Shown piece after piece: positions 42,778 to 51,172 of a stretch of DNA of 64,000 nt. The notes beneath the pieces are model-generated. The model did not search any database. It saw only the letters and a list, made by a program, of their open reading frames with translations, and was not told where the DNA came from. Within the stretch, counting starts at the first letter, position 1. The number at the start of each line of letters is the position of its first letter. A program made the translations under genes and the position numbers. This DNA is from Planococcus glaciei (GTDB lineage: Bacteria > Bacillota > Bacilli > Bacillales_A > Planococcaceae). Where the stretch lies: positions 248,001 to 312,000 of the forward strand of contig NZ_FNDC01000001.1 in the NCBI RefSeq assembly GCF_900099655.1, in the 5' to 3' direction.

Positions 42778-43977
42778 ATGTCTGCGGACCAAAGAAAAAA
42801 GATCATCATATTGATGATCAATATGTTTATTGCCATCGGAAGCTTCGGCATCATCATCCCGATCCTTCCCTCTTATCTCCAATCGATCAATCAAGGCGGC
42901 TTGGCTGCCGGCCTCATGATTGCCATATTCGCGGCGGCGCAGTTTGTGTTCTCGCCGGTTGCCGGCAAATGGGCGGATCAGTATGGCCGTCGGAAAATGA
43001 TCATTTACGGGCTGGCCGGTTTGACGCTGTCCATGTTTGTGTTTTATCTGTCGGATTCCATCTGGATTCTGTACCTGTCGCGCGTAATCGGCGGAGTCGG
43101 AGCTGCGATGCTCGTTCCGGCCATCTTTGCCTATATCGCCGACATTACAACGTTCGACCAGCGGGCTAAAGGAAACAGCCTGGTTTCTGCCGCCATGTCG
43201 CTTGGCATCGTTGTAGGGCCCGGAATCGGCGGATTCCTGGCGGAGTACGACTTGAAATTGCCATTTTTGGTATCCGCTCTTGTTTCGTTAGTGGCCGTTC
43301 TCTTCTCGATGATCTGGCTGAAAGAAAACGATGCTGTTGAAGCGGATCCGGCGTTGGCTGCTACCTTAACCGATGAAGAATCCATGATGAAGAAAATCGG
43401 GCGCTCGGTGACCATGCCGTATTTCATTCCGTTGGTGATTACCCTTGTCATGAGCTTCGGTTTGCTGGCGTATGAATCGGTCGTCGGTCTATACCTCGAC
43501 AATCAGTTCCAGTCGACCGCCAAAGACATCGCCTTTATGATTACCGCTACAGGCATCGTCGGTGTGATCGTGCAGCTGTTCATCGTGGACCGCATCGTCC
43601 GCCGCTTCGGCGAAGTGCCTGTGCTGATCGCCTTTATCGGTGTCGCAGCAGCCGGCTTCCTGTTGTCGTTGTTTGCCGGAAGCTACGCGATGTTCTTTAC
43701 CGTCTCACTGATCATCTTTATGGCTACATCCATTTTGCGTCCGGTGCTTAATACGCTCATCTCCAAAATGGCTGAAGGCGAAGTCGGATTTGCGATGGGC
43801 ATGAACAATGCTTACATGAGCATCGGAAATGTCATCGGACCGCTTCTTGCCGGAGTGCTTTATGATTTCAATATTTCTTATCCGTTCATCCTGGGATTTG
43901 TGATGCTGATGGTCACCATGATGATTACGGTCACTTGGCAGCGTTCACGCACTGCAAAAATCAATCCTGCTTTGTAA
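42778..43977 (+). CDS. MFS drug-type exporter, tandem copy 3
   Basis: 399 residues, 12 helices, same family as the two preceding genes. Motif A is VAGKWADQYGRRKMIIYGLAG, and SRVIGGVGAAMLVPAIFAYIADITTFDQRAKGNSLV follows. Differences from copies 1 and 2 are spread across the whole protein, so the triplication is not recent. AAGAGG lies upstream of the ATG. A strong terminator follows, separating it from the CarH-like gene. Confidence 0.9.
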   Translation: MSADQRKKIIILMINMFIAIGSFGIIIPILPSYLQSINQGGLAAGLMIAIFAAAQFVFSPVAGKWADQYGRRKMIIYGLAGLTLSMFVFYLSDSIWILYLSRVIGGVGAAMLVPAIFAYIADITTFDQRAKGNSLVSAAMSLGIVVGPGIGGFLAEYDLKLPFLVSALVSLVAVLFSMIWLKENDAVEADPALAATLTDEESMMKKIGRSVTMPYFIPLVITLVMSFGLLAYESVVGLYLDNQFQSTAKDIAFMITATGIVGVIVQLFIVDRIVRRFGEVPVLIAFIGVAAAGFLLSLFAGSYAMFFTVSLIIFMATSILRPVLNTLISKMAEGEVGFAMGMNNAYMSIGNVIGPLLAGVLYDFNISYPFILGFVMLMVTMMITVTWQRSRTAKINPAL

Positions 43978-43983
43978 TTCGGT

Positions 43984-44020
43984 AAAACTGGAACCCTTTT
44001 GGAAGGGTTCCAGTTTTTTT
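43984..44020 (+). terminator. Terminator of the MFS gene cluster
   Basis: AAACTGGAACCCTT pairs with AAGGGTTCCAGTTT, followed by TTTT. Confidence 0.9.
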
Positions 44021-44073
44021 ATACATTCTTTCTTCCTTATATCCCTAAAGCTTTACTGAATGCCTCCAAAGGT

Positions 44074-44090
44074 TGTATAATAATTATACA
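44074..44090. promoter_or_regulatory. 17-bp perfect palindrome over the carH -10 region
   Basis: TGTATAAT-A-ATTATACA is fully symmetrical and contains the TATAAT -10 hexamer at 44076-44081. Binding of a dimeric repressor here would block the promoter of the MerR/B12 gene starting at 44119. Autoregulation is usual for CarH/LitR regulators; binding here is inferred. Confidence 0.55.
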
Positions 44091-44118
44091 GACACGTTAA
44101 AGAAACGGAGGTATAGCT

Positions 44119-45027
44119 ATGTATAATATTAAAGCAGCTGCTAAGCTTTTAGATATGCCAAAGGTAACCATCCGTTCCTGGGAAACCCGATACAATGCCA
44201 TCACGCCAGCGCGCACTGAATCCGGACACCGGCTTTACTCGGATCAGAACCTGGAAGATTTGAAATGGCTTAAAATACAAGTGCAGGAAAGAGGCTTTAA
44301 AATCAGTGAAGCCGTCAAACAGCTTCATGCCTCAAAAAGAAAGCCCGCTGAAAAAGCGGTGATGCCGACTACGGCAACAGACGAAGAACCATTCAGCAAG
44401 TCCATTCAGGAACTTTATTTGGCCGCTTCCGAAATGGATACGGAACGCTTTAATTACCTGCTTGATTTGAACTTTTCCTTATTCCATTACCGTACAGTCT
44501 TTTTCTCCATTATTGCACCGCTGATGGTCCATATCGGAGAAGAATGGGAAAATGGCTCGCTTACTGCGGCTCATGAGCATATGATCAGCCACATTGTCCA
44601 GCAGCGCTTTTCCCATTTCTTCCGCATCTTCCCGACTTCAACGGAGATGCCAAAAGTGATGGCGCTGTGCCCAAGCGGAGAAAACCATCAGCTGGGGCTT
44701 TTGCTGTTCACGTTGTTCCTGCGGGAAAACGGCTTCCCTGTCATGTATTTCGGGCAGGATACGCCGATTGCCGGGCTGCCGGAAGCCGCGCGGCAGCAGC
44801 AGACCGAAATTGTCTGCATGTCGATATTGGATGCTAAACTCTTGCCGACCGTCGAGCACTACATCGAAGAGTTGTCCAAAGAGAATCCGGGCATGCGCTT
44901 TCTTGTAGGCGGCAAAGGAGTAGCGCAAAAGCTGCATTCCAAAAAGGTCTGGCACCTGGGTGAAACTTATGAATCCTGGCAGCAATGGCTTGACGAACAA
45001 AAAGAACTTCCTTTAAGCAAAACTTAA
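44119..45027 (+). CDS. MerR-type regulator with B12-binding domain (CarH/LitR-like photoreceptor)
   Basis: 302 residues. Residues 1-70 form a MerR winged helix (YNIKAAAKLLDMPKVTIRSWETRYNAITPARTESGHRLYSDQ). Residues 95-180 form the four-helix light-sensing bundle with the CarH signature Wx9EH (WENGSLTAAHEH, about 143-154). Residues 185-302 are a Rossmann B12-binding domain; ENHQLG matches ExHxxG, whose His binds cobalt in CarH. In known members AdoCbl-bound tetramers repress carotenoid genes in the dark and light releases them. No carotenoid genes are near; the three MFS genes upstream are possible targets. The terminator hairpin overlaps the last codons. Confidence 0.85.
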   Translation: MYNIKAAAKLLDMPKVTIRSWETRYNAITPARTESGHRLYSDQNLEDLKWLKIQVQERGFKISEAVKQLHASKRKPAEKAVMPTTATDEEPFSKSIQELYLAASEMDTERFNYLLDLNFSLFHYRTVFFSIIAPLMVHIGEEWENGSLTAAHEHMISHIVQQRFSHFFRIFPTSTEMPKVMALCPSGENHQLGLLLFTLFLRENGFPVMYFGQDTPIAGLPEAARQQQTEIVCMSILDAKLLPTVEHYIEELSKENPGMRFLVGGKGVAQKLHSKKVWHLGETYESWQQWLDEQKELPLSKT

Positions 45028-45040
45028 AGGAAGTTCTTTT
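45000..45040 (+). terminator. Terminator overlapping the carH-like stop codon
   Basis: AAAAGAACTTCCTTTAA pairs with TTAAAGGAAGTTCTTTT, so its left arm encodes the last residues (KELPL) of the protein. Confidence 0.85.
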
Positions 45041-45060
45041 CTTTTTAATTTCAGCCATAA

Positions 45061-45089
45061 AAAAAGATCTGCACATTATTGCAGATCCA
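45061..45089 (-). terminator. Terminator of the small protein gene
   Basis: On the minus strand GATCTGCA pairs with TGCAGATC and is followed by a T run; it overlaps the stop codon of the small gene. Confidence 0.8.
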
Positions 45090-45261
45090 AATCCTGATAA
45101 TCTTTTTGATACGGGCCGTTATCGGTCACTTCAGAATGGTAGAGAGCTTTCAAGGCAAAGTTCTTTTCCAGTTCCATGTCTTTCATTAACGTTTTCATAC
45201 GCTTTTTCAACTCCGGATGATCGCTTACGAGCTGTTCCATTTTTGACTTGGTATATTTCAT
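45076..45261 (-). CDS. Small charged protein of unknown function
   Basis: 61 residues beginning MKYTKSKMEQLVSDHPEL, probably two helices, rich in Lys, Glu and Asp, no membrane segment. I do not recognise the family. The gene has its own terminator and an AAGGAG site about 12 nt before the ATG (long spacing); a TTG four codons upstream is too close to that site. It is convergent with the CarH-like gene and codirectional with the downstream NCS2 permease, which lies before it on the minus strand and has its own terminator. Confidence 0.6.
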   Translation of the reverse strand: MKYTKSKMEQLVSDHPELKKRMKTLMKDMELEKNFALKALYHSEVTDNGPYQKDYQDLDLQ

Positions 45262-45343
45262 GGGGATTTCCAACTCCTTTCGATCTCTTTGTTTTATTAT
45301 ACCACCACAGGGCGGTTCGGAGGAACTCAGCCGCGCTTAACAG

Positions 45344-45379
45344 AAAAACGCATCTGCCTCAGGACAGATGCGTTTTTTT
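45344..45379 (-). terminator. Terminator of the NCS2 permease gene
   Basis: AAAAACGCATCTG pairs with CAGATGCGTTTTT around an 8-nt loop, just past the permease stop codon. Confidence 0.9.
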
Positions 45380-45382
45380 CAA

Positions 45383-46681
45383 TTAACCGATGACGTGAAA
45401 CACAAAGTTCATGAGGAACAAGCCGGCGATGATGTAAAGCGTCATCGACACTTCCCGCCACTTCCCGATTGCCACTTTCAAGATCGGGTACAGGATAAAG
45501 CCGATGGCGATGCCGTCCGCGATGCTGTACGTGAAAGGAATCAATGCCACAATCAACAGCGCCGGGAAGCTTTCGCTCATGTCCTTCATATCCAGGTTGC
45601 GGATATTCTGAACCATCAAGCCACCGACAATGATCAAAATCGGCGCAATGGCGCTATCCGGAATCAGTTTGATGGCCGGAATGAAAAATACCGAAACCAT
45701 AAAAAGGATTCCTGCCGTCACTGACGTCAAGCCGGTCCGTCCGCCAGCCGCCATGGCTGCCGTGCTTTCAGCGCTTGCCACTGTCGGGCTTGTGCCGAAG
45801 ACGCCGGATGCCATCGCAGAAACGGACGTTGCCTGGAACGCGCGCCCGAATTTCTCAGGGCGTTCCACAAACGATACCTGCCCCTGGACCGTCCCGATGT
45901 TCTCGAAAACGATGACCATCGTCAAAGAGAACACGGCAATCCAAAAGGCCATCGACAAGATCCCGTCAAACGACAGCGCGCCGAACACAGCGAACGCTTC
46001 AGCAGCCTCGATGGACGATCCGCCTGCCGCGCTCATGTCGATCAAGCCGAAAAACGACGCAATCACGGTTCCGGCCACAATCGTAATCAGGAAATTCCCC
46101 GGTACGTTGCGGATAAACAGCACAATCGCTACGACAAACGTCAAAACCGTCGCCAGCACATGCGGTTCACCGAGTGAGCCGAGGGCCAAAATCGATGACG
46201 TGCCGCGTTCGACAATGCCGCCTTTTTCAAGGCCGATCAGCATCAGGAACAAACCCAGCCCCACCGTAATCGCTTCTTTCAGCGAATACGGCACCGCTGC
46301 ATTCAGCAGTTTCGCAAGAGGCGTAAACGCGATGACGACGAAGATGAGCCCCGAGATGAACACGACAGCCAGTGCTTCCGGCCACGACAAGCCCGTCGAC
46401 TGGACCATCGTGTACGAGAACAAGGCATTGATGCCCATGCCGGGAACCAACAGAATCGGCGCATTGCCCCAGAATCCCATGACCAGACAGCCGAATACGG
46501 ATGCGGCAATGGTGGCGATAATCGCCGCTTCAAGTGGCATGCCGGATTCCGACAGGATCAGCGAATTGACCGCAATGATGTACACGACTGTAAAAAAGCC
46601 GATGACGCCCGCAGACATTTCCCGTTTCACCGAAGTTCCATTTGTTTGAAGACCAAAAAAGCGGTCCATCCAATTAAACAT
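45383..46681 (-). CDS. NCS2-family purine permease (AzgA/PbuG-like)
   Basis: 432-residue proton symporter for purine bases, with about 14 helices. AzgA-branch motifs are FFTVVYIIAVNSLILSESGMP, LLVPGMGINALFSYTMV, and AFQATSVSAMASGVFGTSPTVASAESTAAMAAGGRTGLTSV with the substrate-binding region. Hypoxanthine, guanine or adenine is likely. ATG 46681 has GAAGG 8 nt upstream. No purine riboswitch is seen in its leader. Confidence 0.92.
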   Translation of the reverse strand: MFNWMDRFFGLQTNGTSVKREMSAGVIGFFTVVYIIAVNSLILSESGMPLEAAIIATIAASVFGCLVMGFWGNAPILLVPGMGINALFSYTMVQSTGLSWPEALAVVFISGLIFVVIAFTPLAKLLNAAVPYSLKEAITVGLGLFLMLIGLEKGGIVERGTSSILALGSLGEPHVLATVLTFVVAIVLFIRNVPGNFLITIVAGTVIASFFGLIDMSAAGGSSIEAAEAFAVFGALSFDGILSMAFWIAVFSLTMVIVFENIGTVQGQVSFVERPEKFGRAFQATSVSAMASGVFGTSPTVASAESTAAMAAGGRTGLTSVTAGILFMVSVFFIPAIKLIPDSAIAPILIIVGGLMVQNIRNLDMKDMSESFPALLIVALIPFTYSIADGIAIGFILYPILKVAIGKWREVSMTLYIIAGLFLMNFVFHVIG

Positions 46682-46926
46682 TCACAAAACCTTCTATTAA
46701 ATTAGCCCTCTCCCTACCCGCTCTTCCCATAAATTACAGGTGAGCCAATATAGGAGTTTAAGCCAAAAAAAGCTTGCTGTCAAGGGATTTTGCTTGAATG
46801 GAAGTTAATCGTTTTCCGGTCGCAAAAAGCAAGAAATCAATGCTTTTTCGCGTCATTTATATAGAGGGTTCCAAGCTGGGGGAATGATGCTATACTGCAT
46901 TTAATTCAATCGAAGGAGGCATGCAT

Positions 46927-47871
46927 GTGGAATTGCGTATACTGTCAAAAATGGAAGGATTGGAGCGGCTCGCCGGCCGTCTTCCGGAAGCTCATTCCGA
47001 AAAGAATTACATACAAAGTGAATGGCACCGGGCAGCTGCTGGGTATAGAGGCGAAAACCGACTTGCTTCACGTATGAAAGAATTTCATTTGGAAGAGACG
47101 TTCGACATGCTGTGGGATGTAAACCTGAAGTTGGGCAATTGGCCTGTACAAATGGATGCTCTTCTGTTGACCGAGCGCTGCGCCATTATTATCGAATCGA
47201 AGAACATCAGCGGCAAAATCCATTTTGATGATAACACCGGCGAGTTTTACCGGTTTGACGAAGAAGATGTGAAAACGGTGATGGAAGACCCGCGCGTCCA
47301 GCTCAACAAACACATTCGCTTTCTGGCGGCCTGGTTCAAGGCACGGAAAATCACCTTGCCGATCCGCGGCTTGATCGTGTTCACCGCGAAAAAGTGCGAG
47401 TTCATTGCCAAACCGGCCGAGGCGCCGATCTGCAAAACGTACCAGCTGCCCGAAACCCTCTTAAAAATCTGGACAGCTTCTCCCCCAAAAGCGCCGGATG
47501 TAAAATTGACGAAAATCAAAAAGACGCTTCTAGCAAATCAAACCCCTTTTAGGCAAACTCCATTGTGCAAAAGATACTTCATCGATCCAAGCGAGTTGAA
47601 ACCCGGCGTCTATTGCCGAGGCTGCCAGTGGTATGCCATGCAGCGCGTAAGGCGAAGCTGGCAATGCCCACGTTGCGGAGAACGGGACAGTTCCGCTCAC
47701 GTACTGGCGGTCCGGGAGTATTTTACGCTGGTCAGCAGCGAATTGACGAATCAGGAGTTCAGGAGATTTTGCGGGATAGAATCTAGGTCGGTGGCTACCC
47801 GTTTGTTAAAAGAGTTGAATTTGGAAACAACCGGTGAATTAAAAGCGCGAGTTTACCAGCCCAAATCATAA
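46927..47871 (+). CDS. NERD nuclease-domain protein with zinc ribbon, copy 2
   Basis: 314 residues, the same domain order as the protein at 23130. The NERD domain has GYRGEN with E43, VQMDALLL with D77, and IIESKN with E90 and K92. The zinc ribbon is C230, C233, C247, C250, at almost the same residue numbers as in copy 1. The C-terminal helical domain is LTNQEFRRFCGIESRSVATRLLKELNL. An ATG at 46921 abuts the AGGAGG site, so GTG 46927, 7 nt from it, is the likely start. A five-unit 20-bp array begins 20 bp after the stop. Overall identity to copy 1 is modest by eye; the shared layout is clear. Confidence 0.82.
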   Translation: MELRILSKMEGLERLAGRLPEAHSEKNYIQSEWHRAAAGYRGENRLASRMKEFHLEETFDMLWDVNLKLGNWPVQMDALLLTERCAIIIESKNISGKIHFDDNTGEFYRFDEEDVKTVMEDPRVQLNKHIRFLAAWFKARKITLPIRGLIVFTAKKCEFIAKPAEAPICKTYQLPETLLKIWTASPPKAPDVKLTKIKKTLLANQTPFRQTPLCKRYFIDPSELKPGVYCRGCQWYAMQRVRRSWQCPRCGERDSSAHVLAVREYFTLVSSELTNQEFRRFCGIESRSVATRLLKELNLETTGELKARVYQPKS

Positions 47872-47890
47872 AGACGCCGTTCTCCTGTCG

Positions 47891-47990
47891 AATTTTGGTG
47901 AACGTGCATAAATTTTTCTGAGCGCGCATAAAATTCGCTGAACGTGCATAAATCCTCCTGAACGCGCATAAAATTCTCTAAGCGCGCATA
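47891..47990 (+). repeat. Tandem array of five 20-bp units (array C)
   Basis: Units begin at 47891, 47911, 47931, 47951 and 47971, each ending in GCATA and each exactly 20 bp. Consensus AATTNNNCTGAACGCGCATA. It is the reverse complement of array B at 33571 and starts 20 bp after the NERD copy 2 stop codon. Confidence 0.87.
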
Positions 47991-48005
47991 ACTGAGCCCT
48001 TCATC

Positions 48006-48155
48006 GCATTTCGCCTGCGAAATGCATCCATTCCTTCCCTTAACAACGCATTTTCGCCGTTTTTCAACTCAAAACAAACCCATAAACGGAAAAAGCGGCC
48101 GCAGCAGACGGCCGCTTCCTAAAAGAAGGACACTTTCCGCCAGCGGAAAGTGTCC
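48006..48155. other. Three perfect hairpins in series
   Basis: GCATTTCGC/GCGAAATGC (48006-48025, 2-nt loop), AAGCGGCCG/CGGCCGCTT (48093-48117, 7-nt loop) and GGACACTTTCCGC/GCGGAAAGTGTCC (48128-48155, 2-nt loop) lie in the 342-bp gap between NERD copy 2 and the nucleoside transporter, next to array C. None has a T run in either direction long enough for a normal terminator. No gene seen. Confidence 0.6.
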
Positions 48156-48162
48156 GATAAAC

Positions 48163-48198
48163 AAAAAACCTCTTCATCCAAAGATAAAGAGGTTTTTT
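48163..48198 (-). terminator. Terminator of the nucleoside transporter gene
   Basis: AAAAAACCTCTT pairs with AAGAGGTTTTTT around a 12-nt loop, 15 bp beyond the stop codon on the minus strand. Confidence 0.88.
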
Positions 48199-48213
48199 CT
48201 TGTGAATTTATTA

Positions 48214-49428
48214 TTACATGAACATACCGGCAATGGCCGCACTCAGAAGTGAAGCAAGCATCCCGGCCGCAACCGCCTTGATACCCAAACGTGCGATATC
48301 CGGACGGCGGCTTGGCGCCAATGCACCAAGTCCGCCAAGCAAAATAGCCAATGAGCTCAAGTTGGCGAACCCACAAAGGGCAAAGCTGACAACGATGACG
48401 GTCTTAGGAGACAAGTCAGCAATTTGAGGGGCAAAAGAAGTGTATGCAACAAATTCGTTGAGCACCAATTTTTGTCCGATAAAGCTACCAGCTTGTACCG
48501 CTTCCGCCCAAGGCACACCGATTGCCCAAGCAAGTGGCGCAAAGATGAAGCCGAGTATGGTTTGGATAGTCAGGCCTTCTGCGCCGAACCAGTTGCCGAT
48601 TCCGCCAAGCATACCGTTTAACAAAGCGATCAAAGCGATGAACGCAAGCAGCATCGCGCCGACATTCAAAGCCAATTGCAAGCCGTCAGCCGCGCCGCGT
48701 GCAGCAGCGTCCACAACGTTGACCGAGGTGTTGTCTTTTTCCATCACCACGTCTTCTCTTTCTGAAACGTCTTCTGTTTCAGGAATCATGATTTTAGCCA
48801 TGATCAGACCGGCTGGCGCTGCCATAAAGCTGGCTGCCAATAAATATTCAAGAGGTACACCTAAAAGCGCATAACCTGCAAGCGTAGATCCGGCCACTGA
48901 AGCAAGTCCACCTGTCATAACAGCAAACAACTCAGATCTGGTCATTCCTGCGATAAACGGACGGATAACAAGCGGTGCTTCTGTCTGGCCAACGAAAATA
49001 TTCGCTGCAGCTGAAATCGACTCCGCTTTGCTCGTTCCAAGAAGTTTTGATAAAAAGCCACCTAATATTTTGATGACAATTTGCATAATGCCCAAATAGT
49101 AAAGCACCGAAATCAAAGACGAGAAGAAAATGATGATTGTCAATACCTGGAAGGCAAATACGAAACCGAAGTTTGCAGTATCAGCCGCTGGACCGAATAC
49201 GAACGCGATTCCTTCTCCAGCGTAGTCAATGACATTTTGAACCTTACCAGAGAACCAAAGAAGTGCCTTCTTCCCTGCCTCCCATTCCAGAACGATAAAT
49301 GCAAATGTAATTTGAATAGCTAAACCGCCGAGAATAGTTCTTGGCTTAATCGACTTTTTGCTGCTCGATAAAAGAAAGGCGATTCCCAAAACTACGAATA
49401 CACCAAAGATGCCCCATAATAAATTCAC
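48214..49428 (-). CDS. nupC: Concentrative nucleoside transporter (NupC family)
   Basis: 404-residue CNT-family symporter that imports nucleosides with H+ or Na+. Motifs: [77 protein letters not shown] (substrate and cation site) and late [19 protein letters not shown]. The start is GTG 49428 with GAGGTGA 5-8 nt upstream. A clear cre site 26-40 bp upstream implies glucose repression. Confidence 0.94.
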   Translation of the reverse strand: MNLLWGIFGVFVVLGIAFLLSSSKKSIKPRTILGGLAIQITFAFIVLEWEAGKKALLWFSGKVQNVIDYAGEGIAFVFGPAADTANFGFVFAFQVLTIIIFFSSLISVLYYLGIMQIVIKILGGFLSKLLGTSKAESISAAANIFVGQTEAPLVIRPFIAGMTRSELFAVMTGGLASVAGSTLAGYALLGVPLEYLLAASFMAAPAGLIMAKIMIPETEDVSEREDVVMEKDNTSVNVVDAAARGAADGLQLALNVGAMLLAFIALIALLNGMLGGIGNWFGAEGLTIQTILGFIFAPLAWAIGVPWAEAVQAGSFIGQKLVLNEFVAYTSFAPQIADLSPKTVIVVSFALCGFANLSSLAILLGGLGALAPSRRPDIARLGIKAVAAGMLASLLSAAIAGMFM

Positions 49429-49453
49429 AACTTCACCTCATTAGTTTTTTAGC

Positions 49454-49468
49454 ATGAAACGCTTTCAT
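49454..49468. promoter_or_regulatory. cre (CcpA) site upstream of nupC
   Basis: ATGAAACGCTTTCAT (minus strand ATGAAAGCGTTTCAT) matches the cre consensus TGWAANCGNTNWCA at every fixed position, 26-40 bp before the nupC start. Confidence 0.75.
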
Positions 49469-49618
49469 TTCAGCCAGTGCGTCAGTTAAATAGTTTACTG
49501 TCGTCAGACATCTTACCAAATCCATGAAAAGAAGTAAATGGCTATCCTGTGACAAATTCTTATCGTAAAAGTTGTTATAATGCAATGAAAATTCAAACAG
49601 GCATCCGCAAAAACAGCC

Positions 49619-51034
49619 TTATTTCCTGCTCTTGGCAGGTTCTGCTTTTTTCAGGAAAAATGCCAGGAATACGCCAATGCCGCTCAATACACCGACCACC
49701 ACAAACGAAATATTGACGCCGCGCACGAGCCCTTCTGCACCGTATTGCTGCGGGTCCAATGCCGTACCGGTCATAATGGTGACGAGCAGCGCGGTGCCGA
49801 TTGAACCGGACACTTGGCGCATTGTATTGCTCATCGCGGTGCCATGCGGGATAAGGCGTTCCGGCAGCTGATTGAGCCCGGCAGTGGTGACCGGCATCAT
49901 CACCAGCGAAACCCCAAACATCCGGATGGCATGCATGACAGCCAAATAAGTGAAGGAAGTCGTTGTCGTCAGCACCGAAAATTGGAACGTGGAAACCGTT
50001 ACGATCAGCAGCCCAACCACTGCCAGCCATTTGCCGCCGGCCACATCGAAAATCTTGCCGGCGACGGGGTTCATCGCTCCCATGATGATGGCGCCCGGCA
50101 GCAGCATCAGCCCGGATTCAAAGGCAGTGAAGCCGTGCATATTCTGCATATAAATCGGCAAAATGGTCGCACTGCCGATCATTGAAATAAAGACAATGAC
50201 ACTTAATATCGTCGACAAGGTGAAAATGCCGTAAGAAAACACGCCGAATTCCAAAAGCGGTTCTTTCAACCGGGATTGGCGGCGGATAAACACAATTAGC
50301 GAAACAATGCCGACCGCAATCGACAGGATGACAGGCCAGCTCCCCCATCCTGAATTGCCGGCACTTGAAAAGCCGTAAAGAATACCGCCAAAGCCGAAAG
50401 TGGAAAAGATGACTGACGGCAGATCCAGTGTCGGGAAAGTCTGCTTGGTGACGTTGCGCAGCAGGAAATAGGCCAGCACGAAATCAGCGAGGGCAATGGG
50501 AATTACGATATAAAAAAGCGCACGCCATGGATACTGCTCCACAATCCATCCAGATAAGGTTGGGCCAAGCGCCGGTGCAAACGAAATCACCAGGCCAAAC
50601 AAGCCCATGGCCTGCCCGCGCTTTTCAACCGGAAACACGATAAACAGGATGGTTTGCGTCAAGGGCATCATAATGCCGGCGCCTGAAGCTTGAACAATGC
50701 GGCCGACCATCAGCAGCGGAAAACCAGGAGCAACCGCACAAATGATGGTCCCGGCAGCAAACAAGCCGATGGCCGCCAAAAACAAGCGGCGCGTTGAAAA
50801 TTTGCCGATTAAAAACGCAGTAATCGGAATCATGACCCCGTTCACCAGCATGAAAACCGTCGTCAGCCATTGCGCCACATTGGCGTTAATATCCAAATCG
50901 TCCATAATATGCGGCAAGGCAGTGGCAAGCAGAGTTTGATTGAGGATTGCGACAAATACACCGGCCATCAATACGGCCAAAAATGGCCCTTTCCGGAAAT
51001 TTTTATCCATAACTGACTGCTGCTCATTTTTCAT
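49619..51034 (-). CDS. DHA2-type MFS multidrug exporter (EmrB/QacA-like)
   Basis: 471 residues, 14 predicted helices. The motif C of drug antiporters is GRIVQASGAGIMMPLTQTILFIVFPVEKRGQAMGLFGLVISFAPALGPTLSGWI, and the first helix has LNQTLLATALPHIMDDL. It exports drugs or other amphipathic compounds with proton exchange. A GTG at 51040 is too near the GGAGG site, so ATG 51034 (MKNEQQSVMDKNF) is chosen. The 3' end lies close to 49600 and no clear terminator is seen. Upstream lies the RND pump on the same strand, separated by its terminator. Confidence 0.92.
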   Translation of the reverse strand: MKNEQQSVMDKNFRKGPFLAVLMAGVFVAILNQTLLATALPHIMDDLDINANVAQWLTTVFMLVNGVMIPITAFLIGKFSTRRLFLAAIGLFAAGTIICAVAPGFPLLMVGRIVQASGAGIMMPLTQTILFIVFPVEKRGQAMGLFGLVISFAPALGPTLSGWIVEQYPWRALFYIVIPIALADFVLAYFLLRNVTKQTFPTLDLPSVIFSTFGFGGILYGFSSAGNSGWGSWPVILSIAVGIVSLIVFIRRQSRLKEPLLEFGVFSYGIFTLSTILSVIVFISMIGSATILPIYMQNMHGFTAFESGLMLLPGAIIMGAMNPVAGKIFDVAGGKWLAVVGLLIVTVSTFQFSVLTTTTSFTYLAVMHAIRMFGVSLVMMPVTTAGLNQLPERLIPHGTAMSNTMRQVSGSIGTALLVTIMTGTALDPQQYGAEGLVRGVNISFVVVGVLSGIGVFLAFFLKKAEPAKSRK

Positions 51035-51101
51035 TGCCACTCACCTCCGCTTATTGAAAGTGAAAATCTATCTATATTGCTGATTACCCTTTGCCGCATC
51101 A

Positions 51102-51137
51102 AAAAAACGCACATCCCGTCAGATGTGCGCAGTTTTT
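51102..51137 (-). terminator. Terminator of the RND pump gene
   Basis: On the minus strand GCGCACATC and GATGTGCG(T) pair and are followed by seven T, 36 bp past the stop codon. Confidence 0.85.
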
Positions 51138-51172
51138 TCACCTATTATCCGCAGTCCTTCAATCGGATTTTA

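Noticed and set aside
46682..46920. Purine riboswitch before the NCS2 permease
   Set aside because: The leader on the minus strand lacks the conserved purine-aptamer loops and has no terminator hairpin.
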